Both the position numbers and the translations under genes were made by a program. Source: Toxorhynchites rutilus septentrionalis (lineage: Eukaryota > Arthropoda > Insecta > Diptera > Culicidae). From it: 64,000 nt of DNA. Under the pieces are notes generated by a model. The model made no database searches, had not been told where the DNA came from, and was given only the letters and a program-made list of their open reading frames with translations. This document shows positions 55,661 to 64,000 of this stretch, one piece after another; position 1 is the first letter of the stretch; each line of letters begins with the position of its first letter. The DNA is taken from contig NC_073746.1 in NCBI RefSeq assembly GCF_029784135.1, positions 177,637,788 to 177,701,787 on the forward strand, given 5' to 3'.

Positions 55661-57068
55661 TAAGATAATTATATTCCATGGGAAATTTATCAAACTCAAT
55701 TATCTATCTTAGTTTTTTATCACCATCCGAAAAAAGTCCCTTTTTTAATGCAAACGTTAGTCTCAAACCAGACGACAGAATGAAAATGTATGGTTTTCAT
55801 AGTTCATTTGATTCCCCAAATTTGTGATGGTAATTTCACTCGTGGATGAATTGTGATTGAGAGAGGAATCGAGAGGAATCAAAAAAAGAAACAGCGCCGA
55901 CTGGACAACATTTTTTGCCATGAACAGTAACACACAAAAGGCGGTCACATGATGGATTTCTTTCGTACGAAATTTTGGACAATCAATCTCCCGTTTTCAC
56001 ATGATTTGATGCGAAACTAATATTGACTGCATTCTACATTGGATACATATTCCGATAGAACAAAGTAAAACAAAGGTATAAATTTTATGACAAAACGTTT
56101 TAGGCATTACAGGATATGTTATTATCATTAATTTCGTTTCGATGTTTCTGAATGATTCGACATAAATCAAAACTTAGCATAGAGACATAAAACTCGCTAT
56201 GACAGAATATCAATTTGTGTATGTTTCAAAAAACGACAAGGTAGAAAGCATGGTGCGGATTTTTTTCATGTTTTCACCTTTTGTTACGAAGATGCAGCAT
56301 CTGCTCATCACACGAACGTTTCGATTTTCGATTAGTGAGAAATTCTTGGGAAAAATTTCATCATGAACATGGTCCGAGATCTAGTCAATGAGTTGAAAAG
56401 TGTTGTATTAACGATTTTTATTACTTAAAATTCCGATACAACAAATCAGCAGTGTTGGTCCATCAAATTGGGTCAAAACAATGAAGTAATTTGAATTCGT
56501 GCGTCCTACAGTTGTCATGAAACAATTTGTCTCTGACAGTTTCGAAAATTGGTCAATTAGGCCTACGGCGAATGAACATTTTTTTCTGCATGGACATGTA
56601 TTCACATTAAGTAGATTATCGATGGATGATCAACTCATCCGCAGTTCATTCACTGCCATAGTTCGAATTCCGGCCATCGTGGGAAAACGAGAGCTAAGAA
56701 TGGTGACTCGTTAGAATGGAAATGTAGATAGCTACAAATAATTTCCGTTCCACTGATCAAATTTCAGTCAACAACTGACTGACATCACAGGATTGGAAAA
56801 ACACCGGTGAAGTGACCCGTAGCCGTAGCGCCGAATGGAATGAATAATTGATGAGAAGGACGACACGGATGGAATGACAATCAACAAACCTAATTCGTGT
56901 AAATAGAAACCATGGCAGCTTTTTGAATGGCTTTCTGCCTTCGCAAATGTTTTACAACACTCTTCAGTTCGTTGCATTTCGGTTTTCACCTATAATCGAT
57001 TGTCATTAGAATAATTTCATAAACTTCGAGCAACGTAAAATTATTTCATATTCATCTCCCTATCAATA
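55661..57068. other. Intergenic, nothing recognised
   Basis: Only short frames without motifs. No repeat termini noticed. Confidence 0.35.
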
Positions 57069-57548
57069 CAGTAGAACCCCAATTATCCGCTGAATAGTTT
57101 GGCTAGCTCACCGCGAATAACGAAAACGCGGATAACGCAATAAAGAACTAAAAATGAGTTTCAAACACGAAAAAATGATATGTCAGCATGAACTATGTTT
57201 TATCAATACAGAAATCATTAAACTATCCATCTACAAGGTCGTGTACACCAGCGGTCAGATCATTTGAAAGCTTTTTTTTTTCAGCTTGAAACACACTGCC
57301 CTCATTATATTGATGACAATAACAAACGAGTTCATTTTGTTTATATCGCTGATGCATGAACAAATTTGCTATAATGAGTGAGTGCGGCATTGAGTGGGGT
57401 TCATAGCTTCGCTGTTATTTATACTTTGAATATCATAAGCAACAAATTGATATTCATCACATTCGAAACGATAATCGTTCTGGAATTGATTTTGAGTCAA
57501 AATTCCGCACCGCGGATCATCCGCTCGCGGATAATCGGGGTACCACTG
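57069..57548 (+). mobile_element. pogo/Tigger-like MITE
   Basis: TA at 57067-57068 and 57549-57550. TIRs CAGTAGAACCCCAATTATCC and, reversed, CAGTGGTACCCCGATTATCC. This terminal type is characteristic of Tigger/pogo elements. 480 bp without transposase. Confidence 0.85.
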
Positions 57549-58199
57549 TAGTGTTACCTTTTTTTCTTGCTTTTCCGAGTACGAAAAGCAAACAACAATA
57601 TATCACATCTCATCAAAATTACTCGAATGTTCACGTTGTCAGCGATATTTATAACTTACCCCCAAATTGTTAGTAGTTTCAACTTGCATCCACACCCTCA
57701 ACATGCTCACTAAATGTTCAATTGGCACAGGTGACTGGAAACTTTCAAACCTAACCCGTTTCCTGTGCTTTCGAGAGAATGTAAAAAGGGGGTGGCAGCT
57801 AACAGATGAGTCATGAAATATAACTCAACCGAAAACTTTACCGATGACGGTGACAGGTAACAGGAAGGTATAAGAAAGTATCCCATGTCACGTATAGTGA
57901 AGCACATCTGCTGTAGGGTAAATTGCTGCGAACACTTTGAGATGGGTAGTTTGTGGAATTAATCACACATTTCTTAACCATCTGCTCGACATATCATGTA
58001 AATGTTTCTATTTTGGGAAAAAACATATAACAGTTATTTCAATAAAGTACGTCTTAGTATCCGGAAATTGTAACTATGTATCCACCAATCTGTCCTTGAA
58101 TCACACTCTAAAATCAATATTATTTCATGGATCAAGACAAATAAATAATAAATACTAAATTCTTGAGATGCTGATAAGTGTAGTAAGATTTTATTATCA
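57549..58199. other. Intergenic, nothing recognised
   Basis: No motif or repeat end that I can support. Confidence 0.35.
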
Positions 58200-58490
58200 T
58201 AGAAAATAAATTTTGATATTTTTCAGATATCAGGCGAAAATGCTGATGGTGTCATGCAATTTTAAGACATTTGGCATTAACAAAAATTTTTGAAACCCCT
58301 GATTTCCGGTGATTTTTTCGGTTTTGAAAAAACTAGAATTTTAACGTCTCCAACACTAATAAATGAGAGTTCGAATGAGCAGTTCGAATTTTACATAGGA
58401 TATAATATCGTGCAAATCAACATTTCGTAACATGTTCCGAATGAAAAGGATAATTATTTTTATTGGCACTTAAAACCATACGTTTCGTTT
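58200..58490 (+). repeat. Dispersed repeat R2
   Basis: Second good copy of the family at 53108-53400 ('catgcaattttaagacatttggcat', 'ggtgattttttcggtttt', 'ttattggcact'). It ends directly beside the E6 insertion. Confidence 0.7.
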
Positions 58491-58684
58491 CGTATTCAAA
58501 AAAAAAAAAAGACGGGTGGGTAATGTCGGGGACATAACCGAAGTGACGTAGGACAATACAAAGGGGACAGCTTTTGTTAAATATATATTTTAAATATATT
58601 GTTTTATTTTCTTCTCCTACGTGAATACCTACCTATCTACCTGAAAAATGGATTAGTTTACTGTTTACTCTTTATGAATATGTT

Positions 58685-58950
58685 TTTTTTTATCTTCGCT
58701 TATTTTTCGTCGGCCTATTTCCGCCACTTTAGTGCCAATCACCGACATCAGGGAGGCGACTCCACCTGTTCCTACCTATCAGACTCAACAACTCATGAGC
58801 CGGGCCAACTTCTTTTACTTCCGCTCCGAAGGAAGACGTAACCAGAGATTTTTCGCCTCAGAAAATCCCAACGACGCCAGCTGGGATTGAACCCAGGCCG
58901 ATCGGATTGTGAGGCTGTTACGCTAACCATACAACCACTGGCGCCGTCAA
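58685..58950 (-). mobile_element. tRNA-derived SINE, copy 2, in E6
   Basis: Almost identical to 43412-43677. Target duplication tatgaatatgtt at 58673-58684 and 58951-58962. The uninterrupted site is preserved in E5 near 41151-41162, proving insertion after the two arms separated. Confidence 0.96.
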
Positions 58951-58965
58951 TATGAATATGTTGAT

Positions 58966-58981
58966 GGTTCTGAAAAGAACC
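58966..58981 (-). other. Histone 3' stem-loop (E6 copy, canonical)
   Basis: Reverse complement of GGTTCTTTTCAGAACC, the counterpart of 41133-41148. Confidence 0.85.
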
Positions 58982-59540
58982 ATTGGTGTTGTGTTTTTGT
59001 TATCACTCGATATTCCCATCTTGTTGGGTTAAACCTTCCTGTTCAGCTATTGCGTTTGCCACTCGCCACAGCTTTCACAGTTGGAAAATTTCTTCCCATC
59101 CAGCTTGTGACATGTTGTTCAGTAAATTACATTTAATGCGACGTGCCGGAGAAACACTTTGCCACTCACTGAAACTAATTGTTGCCTTGATGAGCGCCGA
59201 ACCGAAGCTGCTCTGTTCTTGATGCGGGTTTTCTGATTGTCGTGAGCAGCTTTGCAAGCCAACTCGAGCACTCCGACGGCCGAAACTCTATAATCGCTGT
59301 TAGGTATACTGGTGCTCCGGGACCAACCCGTTCGGCCTAGTTACCCTTGCGGAGCAATCAGTGAATGCGACCAACAGGGAACTGGAGACCGGCACGGTTC
59401 GAGTGAGACTTTGCCTTTCCCTTAACTTGTCCTCCTTTGTTACGTTGTTACGATGCCGATGCAGTACAACCACACGGGTTTACGGTTTGAAAGAAAATAA
59501 GATATTTTTTTTGGGGTCCTCGTGTTTTATACTCTAGCGG
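58982..59540 (-). pseudogene. H2A: Histone H2A pseudogene 2, E6 copy
   Basis: Counterpart of 40580-41132 with the same stops and MITE relic, and the TATA region near 59525. Few base differences from E5. Confidence 0.88.
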
Positions 59541-60341
59541 TACACACTCACAGGATAGAGACAAATCGGCAGACTCAGCCAGAAGGGCGAGTCCAACGAG
59601 ACGAACGAATGAGCGTTAAAAGGGAGCGATGGCAAAAAAATACATTCATTACGATTTGTTCGCTCGTTGGATTCACATGCAGGCTAAAAAGGGCCCTTTT
59701 CAGGATCACAAAATTATTTTCAATCTAAAGAGTTTATTGTTTTGTTATCACTCGATATCCCCATCTTGTTCGGCTAAACCTTTCTGTTTAGCGATTGCAT
59801 TTGCCACTCGCCACAGCTTTCACAGTTGGAAAATTTCTTCCCATCCAGCTTGTGACATATTTTACAGTAAATTACATTCAATGGCATGTCGCATTACCAC
59901 CACTCAGTATCGGATTGGAGGTAATTTTAACCTGTAATTGAACATTTGCGATGACAGTGGTACAGTGTCGACTTTCAATGTGGGGTCATAATTTGGACCC
60001 CGAACTCTATGTTTACAAAAATGTCCAACTAAATATGTCGCATTACAGGTCCGTCCAATTAGCTAAATGTCGATATAAGTGTAAATTACTGTACTTTCAA
60101 TCTAGAAGCAATTTAAGAATTGGTGAAAATCAATAAGCTCAGAACAACTACCAAATTCACATACTCATCATACCCTGACAAACAAATTATGAAAAAATCA
60201 ATTTGTGATTTATTATTATTTTGGATATTGTTTTAGAAAGCATTGAACTGTATTTCCTAAACTCTTTTTTGGAAGGTTTAATGGCCTTGAAAAGCGCCTT
60301 GTTTTATGGAATGGTTCCAATTTAGAAAACTTAGTACTCGT

Positions 60342-60357
60342 GGTTTTGAAAAAAACC
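60342..60357 (-). other. Histone 3' stem-loop variant (E6 copy)
   Basis: Reverse complement of GGTTTTTTTCAAAACC, the counterpart of 39760-39775. Confidence 0.7.
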
Positions 60358-60368
60358 ATTTCGAACGC

Positions 60369-60743
60369 CCTCGATGCCGCCTTGTTCTGGATTTGCCATC
60401 AAAGCAGTTTGTATAAAGAACAAACTTTTTTCTTCTGCTACCTGATGCCGTTTTGCGATTGCGTTTGCCACTCGCCACTCGCTGCAACTGCCTGTTGTCT
60501 TGATGTCCACCGAACCGAATGTGTTCTGTTCCGAATGCGGGTTTTCTTATCGTCGCGAGCAGCTTTGCCAGCTAACTCGATCACTTCGGCGGCCGAAACT
60601 ATATAACGCCGGCTAGGTGGACTGGTGCACTGGTACTAACGCGCTCGGTCTAGCTACCCTTGCGGGGAACTCCAGATCAACACGGTTCGAGCGGGATTTT
60701 GCCTTTCCCTTCACTTTTCCTCCTTTACCATGTCCAGACATGG
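60369..60743 (-). pseudogene. H2A: Histone H2A pseudogene 1, E6 copy
   Basis: Counterpart of 39375-39748. The minus-strand start MSGHGKGG is coded near 60740. The same eight-residue deletion and frameshifts are present, so the lesions predate duplication. Confidence 0.87.
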
Positions 60744-61274
60744 CTGCTTGGGTTGGTTTGTTGATGTGTTGTGATGCGAACCGATGTGGTGTACGGTTTG
60801 AATGAGAATGATCGTTACGGCAGCGGAGCGGGGATTTTTAAGCTGACTGGCTGGCTCGAGAATTACGCATGTGTGAGACTGCGACCAATGTTTCGTTCAT
60901 TTTTTTCTTTTTCCTTTCCAATCGTGCTTAATTCTATTTCGCAGCTGCTCTGGTTGCCCGTTTTGGTCGGTACGATTTGAGGAGCACAAAATGGACCAAT
61001 CAAAAATGGGCACATAGTGCATTTGGACAATGCTTGATATTTCACAATTATTCAATTATTTATCTCAAGAAAAATGAAATGTTATTCATTATGATAGATG
61101 CGTAGATATATTTCCTATCAATTGATGCAAAAACCTTTGCGATCTATTGAGAAATGCTCGAGTTATAAGCGTTCCAAATCTTGCATTTTTTCCTACTTGT
61201 TCAGTGCCTAGATTTCCATTTCACCCCCTATATCTTCCGGTTAGACATAGTCCTACGTCAAAAAGTGTCCCAGA

Positions 61275-61550
61275 TTGTCGATTTTTGACAATATTTTTTT
61301 TTCGAGATGATCTCGACTTTTTATGCAATTTTAAGACATTTGACACCAAAAATTTTTTTGGAAACTCCCGATTTACATGAAGCTCAAACTTTGACCGCTT
61401 TGCGCCACTCTCCCTTAAGTCCGATTGAGCTGAATTATGGCATAGGGTGTTTTTTCGAGTTGGTGAACATTTTGTAAAGAGTAACTTTTTTTTAATTTTT
61501 AGAGTCGAGTTTTTCCCATACGTTCATTGGCACCCTAATATACAGCCATT
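61275..61550 (+). repeat. Dispersed repeat R2
   Basis: Third good copy ('atgcaattttaagacatttgac', 'ccgattgagctgaatt', 'cattggcaccctaata'). Confidence 0.7.
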
Positions 61551-61551
61551 C

Positions 61552-61990
61552 CATGGCAAACCGATATAGTGATTCTCAGATTTTCATCAAAAGTGATAAT
61601 TTTGTTCTTTATCGCAAAACATTAGACCCGTATTTTTTATTTTTTTCATTAGGGTGCCCATTTCCATTTTAGGGTTGTCCGAAAAATTATGTTTTTCCAC
61701 TTTTTCTCAAAAACGACATTTTTCAAAAAATCTTAACTTTTGAACTACTGAACCGATTTAGATGATTGACAAATCAAATTGAAGCCAATGAGCCTTTTAT
61801 TAAAAAATATTGATCTTGCAAAAAATGGATTTTATTTTCGTAATGATTAATTGTAGCCGTTTTTTTATTGTATTCATGGCTTTGGATTAGAGAGTGCTAT
61901 ATTTATATATATTTTTTTGAAAACTGAGAATTTTTTACATAACATATCTCGATATCATAGATGCTATTTTTTTCGTTTTTAGAAACATCT
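61552..61990 (+). mobile_element. MITE family P, left half
   Basis: Starts CAGCCATTCCATGGCAAACC and follows the terminal repeat of 14616-15340 through 'gaactactgaaccgatttagatgat'. The right terminal repeat is missing. Confidence 0.65.
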
Positions 61991-62604
61991 CATAACTACA
62001 TACATCAATATATCTTTGGCACCGAATGGAAACAACACTGACAACACTTGCAAGTATCAAATATCATGCTACATGTGATTTAGTATTGCCTCAAAGCAAT
62101 CGTACTTCTAGGCATCGTTCATACAACGTAAACCAAGCGCCAAACAAGCGTTCGCCATAGCATGCATACAGAACAATGCATTGGTGGCTTGAAGCTACTA
62201 GGAATACAAATACTTCTCATCATTTTGCGCTATTCTCAGAAGAAACGCTTTTGTTAATATTACTGGCCTCAAAAAAAGTTGCATTACTTTCTCATGCTCG
62301 AGAGAAGCGCAGCTGTTACCCTTAGTGGAGGAATTTTTGCTACTGGTAAGAGAAACCACATCACATACAAAACTCCAGAACGACATTTACTTTCTTGGTG
62401 ACTAAACAAGCGAAATAAACTCGTTTTGTTAGTATCAACAACCTCGGAAACAGTAATAATGCTTCATTATAATCAATATTAGTGCAAATGCAATCCTAGT
62501 TGAAAGCAGTTTTGCGACTCGCACGCGAACCTAAATAACTTATAACATTCCAGTAAGACATTCAAGATGCTTGGTATTTCCCAAATATTATTCTGGAGCC
62601 TAAC
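61991..62604. repeat. Repeat-derived region
   Basis: 62190-62290 is an inverted relative of about 32100-32215 (shared 'gaggcca', 'aatattaacaaaag', 'cttcaagccacca'). Otherwise unassigned. Confidence 0.4.
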
Positions 62605-62969
62605 AGTTAATTTTCTTTCTCTAAGATAAAAGAAAAAAAAATATTTTTACTTTAGAGCTATGCTCTACTTTTTACTTAAACTTAACTTAAACTTGAACTA
62701 ACTAGAACTAGAACTGACTCTACAATCATGGCCCTGCTCTATTTATATTGATTTGGTGATGCGTCGTTGTGAAATAGCATGATGAAATCATGCTATCGAT
62801 TTCCTGGGAAAGTTTCGTTCTCGATAATCCGTCTGGTCAATGTTTATGTCTCGATCGCCCGCCTGTCCGCTGGGTGGCTAATTTATGATCTTCTGCACTT
62901 TGTGTGTGATGATGTTTATGGGTGGATATGCTGACGCTGCGCGATAATGAAGTCATCTCGGTGTTAACT
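62605..62969 (-). mobile_element. 3' LTR of an errantivirus-like element
   Basis: 365 bp bounded by AGTTAA (62605) and TTAACT (62969), i.e. AGTTAAC...ATTAACT on the minus strand, the terminal form of gypsy-group errantiviruses. It is directly preceded (minus strand) by a purine tract 'tcaagaggggaag' (62970-62982) that fits the polypurine tract. Carries a TATA box and initiator (62712-62747). Confidence 0.8.
62712..62747 (-). promoter_or_regulatory. LTR core promoter (TATA + TCAGTT)
   Basis: Minus-strand TATAAATA (62740-62747) lies about 32 bp before the initiator TCAGTT (62712-62717). Marks the likely U3/R boundary. Confidence 0.6.
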
Positions 62970-62993
62970 CTTCCCCTCTTGATCGCTTTGTCC

Positions 62994-64000
62994 TCAAAGT
63001 TGATTAACGGTCCGGAATGGGGATGGCATATTAATAAAATTCTCGATTTCTTTCTTCCGCTCGTCCGATAATTCGATCGTTGGTTCTACTGACTTTAGCT
63101 TATTCAATGCGATGTTTTGTGTCGATTCTCCTGGAAGTTGAACTTGAATTTTCGTGGTTGATCTTCTGGAGAGAAAGAAAAATATTGCTATTGCGGTTAT
63201 GATGAGGATTATTGTCGTAGTTCCCAATGAACTGAATAAATTCAATGACCACTGTAATGACTCATTCTTTAATTTTAGAGTATCTAATGTATCCCTATGC
63301 TCGAGTGTTAAGTTTTGCAGATAATCATTTGAAGGTGAATCAATGATATGCGCTTCGTGAACAATTAGACCTGTTGTGGGATGATAAGGTCGTCCTGGAA
63401 TGTTGACATCGAGATTGGCGTAAAGTTCTCCGTTGATATAGATGTTACAATCTTCAAATTGTAATAAAAATCTTCCTTCGAGTACTTGTGTTGAATTGCT
63501 GCAATTGGAGGTCACTTCAACCTTGGCGTCATTGATGAGAATAACTGCTTCGCTGATTCTTTTTACTAATCCTGTGGAGTAGACTTTTTCGAAAGTACAA
63601 TTTGAATGTTCGCCTTGGATTAGTTTGTGAATACATTCTGATGTCGGTTTAAGAAAATAGCTTTCACAGAGATATAGATTTTCTGGATTTTCGCATGGTT
63701 TTTCTAATTCGTAAATATGAGTTCGATTTTGCAAAAGGTAATTTTGTTTTATCCAAATGCGTTTGCTATTTTTGATAGTGGAATCAATATAGTTGTACTC
63801 ATACGTGTTTGTTGATACTTGGGGCACTTTCAACATGTATACTATATGTGTGTTTTTCAAGGTAACTTGAGGTGTTGACATTGAAAGTAATTCTTCATAT
63901 GATGCGACATAAATATTGTGATTGTCCAGAAAAGTGGTAATTGTTTGAAAATCTCTCATCGATAATATTCTGCTGCTAGGAATGCCATGTTTTGCCATGA
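62994..64000 (-). CDS. env: Envelope-like protein of LTR element, C-terminal part (runs off window)
   Basis: At least 334 residues, open from the window edge to a TGA just upstream of the polypurine tract. Visible features: several Cys pairs and N-glycosylation sequons in the outer part, one strongly hydrophobic segment at about residues 256-276 followed by basic residues (a transmembrane anchor), and a ~55-residue cytoplasmic tail. Position (last gene before the 3' LTR) and layout fit errantivirus env (fusion-type glycoprotein). The first Met at 63998 is probably internal; the N-terminal part lies outside. No lesion is seen in the visible part, but gag and pol cannot be judged. Confidence 0.75.
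   Translation of the reverse strand, partial: MAKHGIPSSRILSMRDFQTITTFLDNHNIYVASYEELLSMSTPQVTLKNTHIVYMLKVPQVSTNTYEYNYIDSTIKNSKRIWIKQNYLLQNRTHIYELEKPCENPENLYLCESYFLKPTSECIHKLIQGEHSNCTFEKVYSTGLVKRISEAVILINDAKVEVTSNCSNSTQVLEGRFLLQFEDCNIYINGELYANLDVNIPGRPYHPTTGLIVHEAHIIDSPSNDYLQNLTLEHRDTLDTLKLKNESLQWSLNLFSSLGTTTIILIITAIAIFFFLSRRSTTKIQVQLPGESTQNIALNKLKSVEPTIELSDERKKEIENFINMPSPFRTVNQL

Larger units (their letters stand above)
58507..61261 (-). mobile_element. Hairpin-ended element E6: inverted copy of E5 with H2A genes
   Basis: Reverse complement of 38857-41326 at very high identity, differing chiefly by a SINE (58685-58950). Ends: hairpin with 'gacgggtgggtaatgtcgg' on the left and palindrome GACATAG-TC-CTACGTC (61244-61259) on the right. 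It carries both H2A pseudogenes and both stem-loops. The palindromic MITE M and outer arms around E5 are absent here, so E5/E6 is a separable unit. Confidence 0.85.

Overview
The window is repeat-dense insect DNA, most likely from a culicine (Aedes-type) mosquito. I infer this from the mix of transposon families: I-clade and LOA-type non-LTR retrotransposons with RNase H, tRNA-headed SINEs with (AAG)n or A-rich tails, many TIR/MITE families, and an env-bearing LTR element. The species cannot be proved from the sequence alone. I see no intact host gene, rRNA, true tRNA or CRISPR. Nearly everything recognisable is mobile or derived from mobile DNA. The only host-like coding sequence is broken copies of histone H2A carried inside mobile elements.

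Layout. 1-15 kb: members of a modular DNA-element family. One end is a short palindrome (GACGTAG-GA-CTACGTC). The other is a second hairpin (GGTTATAT...ATATAACC). Between them lie swappable cores, here ~95-bp minisatellites. Also here are a hAT element (3374-5241) holding a younger TA-flanked MITE, SINEs, and a large palindromic MITE (14616-15340). 15.3-27 kb: a retrotransposon nest on the minus strand. An old I-clade element is split by a 6.6-kb LOA-type LINE, which itself holds a 5'-truncated I-clade copy and a SINE. Each of the three inner insertions has clear target-site duplications. 27-28.7 kb: a modular element whose core is a perfect (TCAGG)243 array. 29-37 kb: a probable Helitron, SINE and MITE fragments, and an RT gene in head-to-head inverted pieces typical of twin priming.

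36.9-41.5 kb: palindromic MITEs enclosing elements that carry histone H2A pseudogenes, with histone-style promoters and the 3' histone mRNA stem-loop. A near-identical inverted copy lies at 58.5-61.3 kb, 17 kb away. Between the arms are a Tc1-like transposase relic, an (AT)n tract, a full-length and apparently intact I-clade element (46628-52883, two open frames, 16-bp duplication), a mariner-like transposase relic split by a retro-insertion and a TTAA-flanked MITE, and a pogo/Tigger-like MITE. 62.6-64 kb: the 3' LTR and the C-terminal part of the env gene of an errantivirus-like element that runs off the window.

The most interesting theme is the modular hairpin-ended family and its cargo: whole H2A gene units in one group, long simple tandem arrays in others, and a TATA+Inr promoter in the conserved end block of one subfamily. 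I found no transposase for it in the window, so its mobilising enzyme is unknown.
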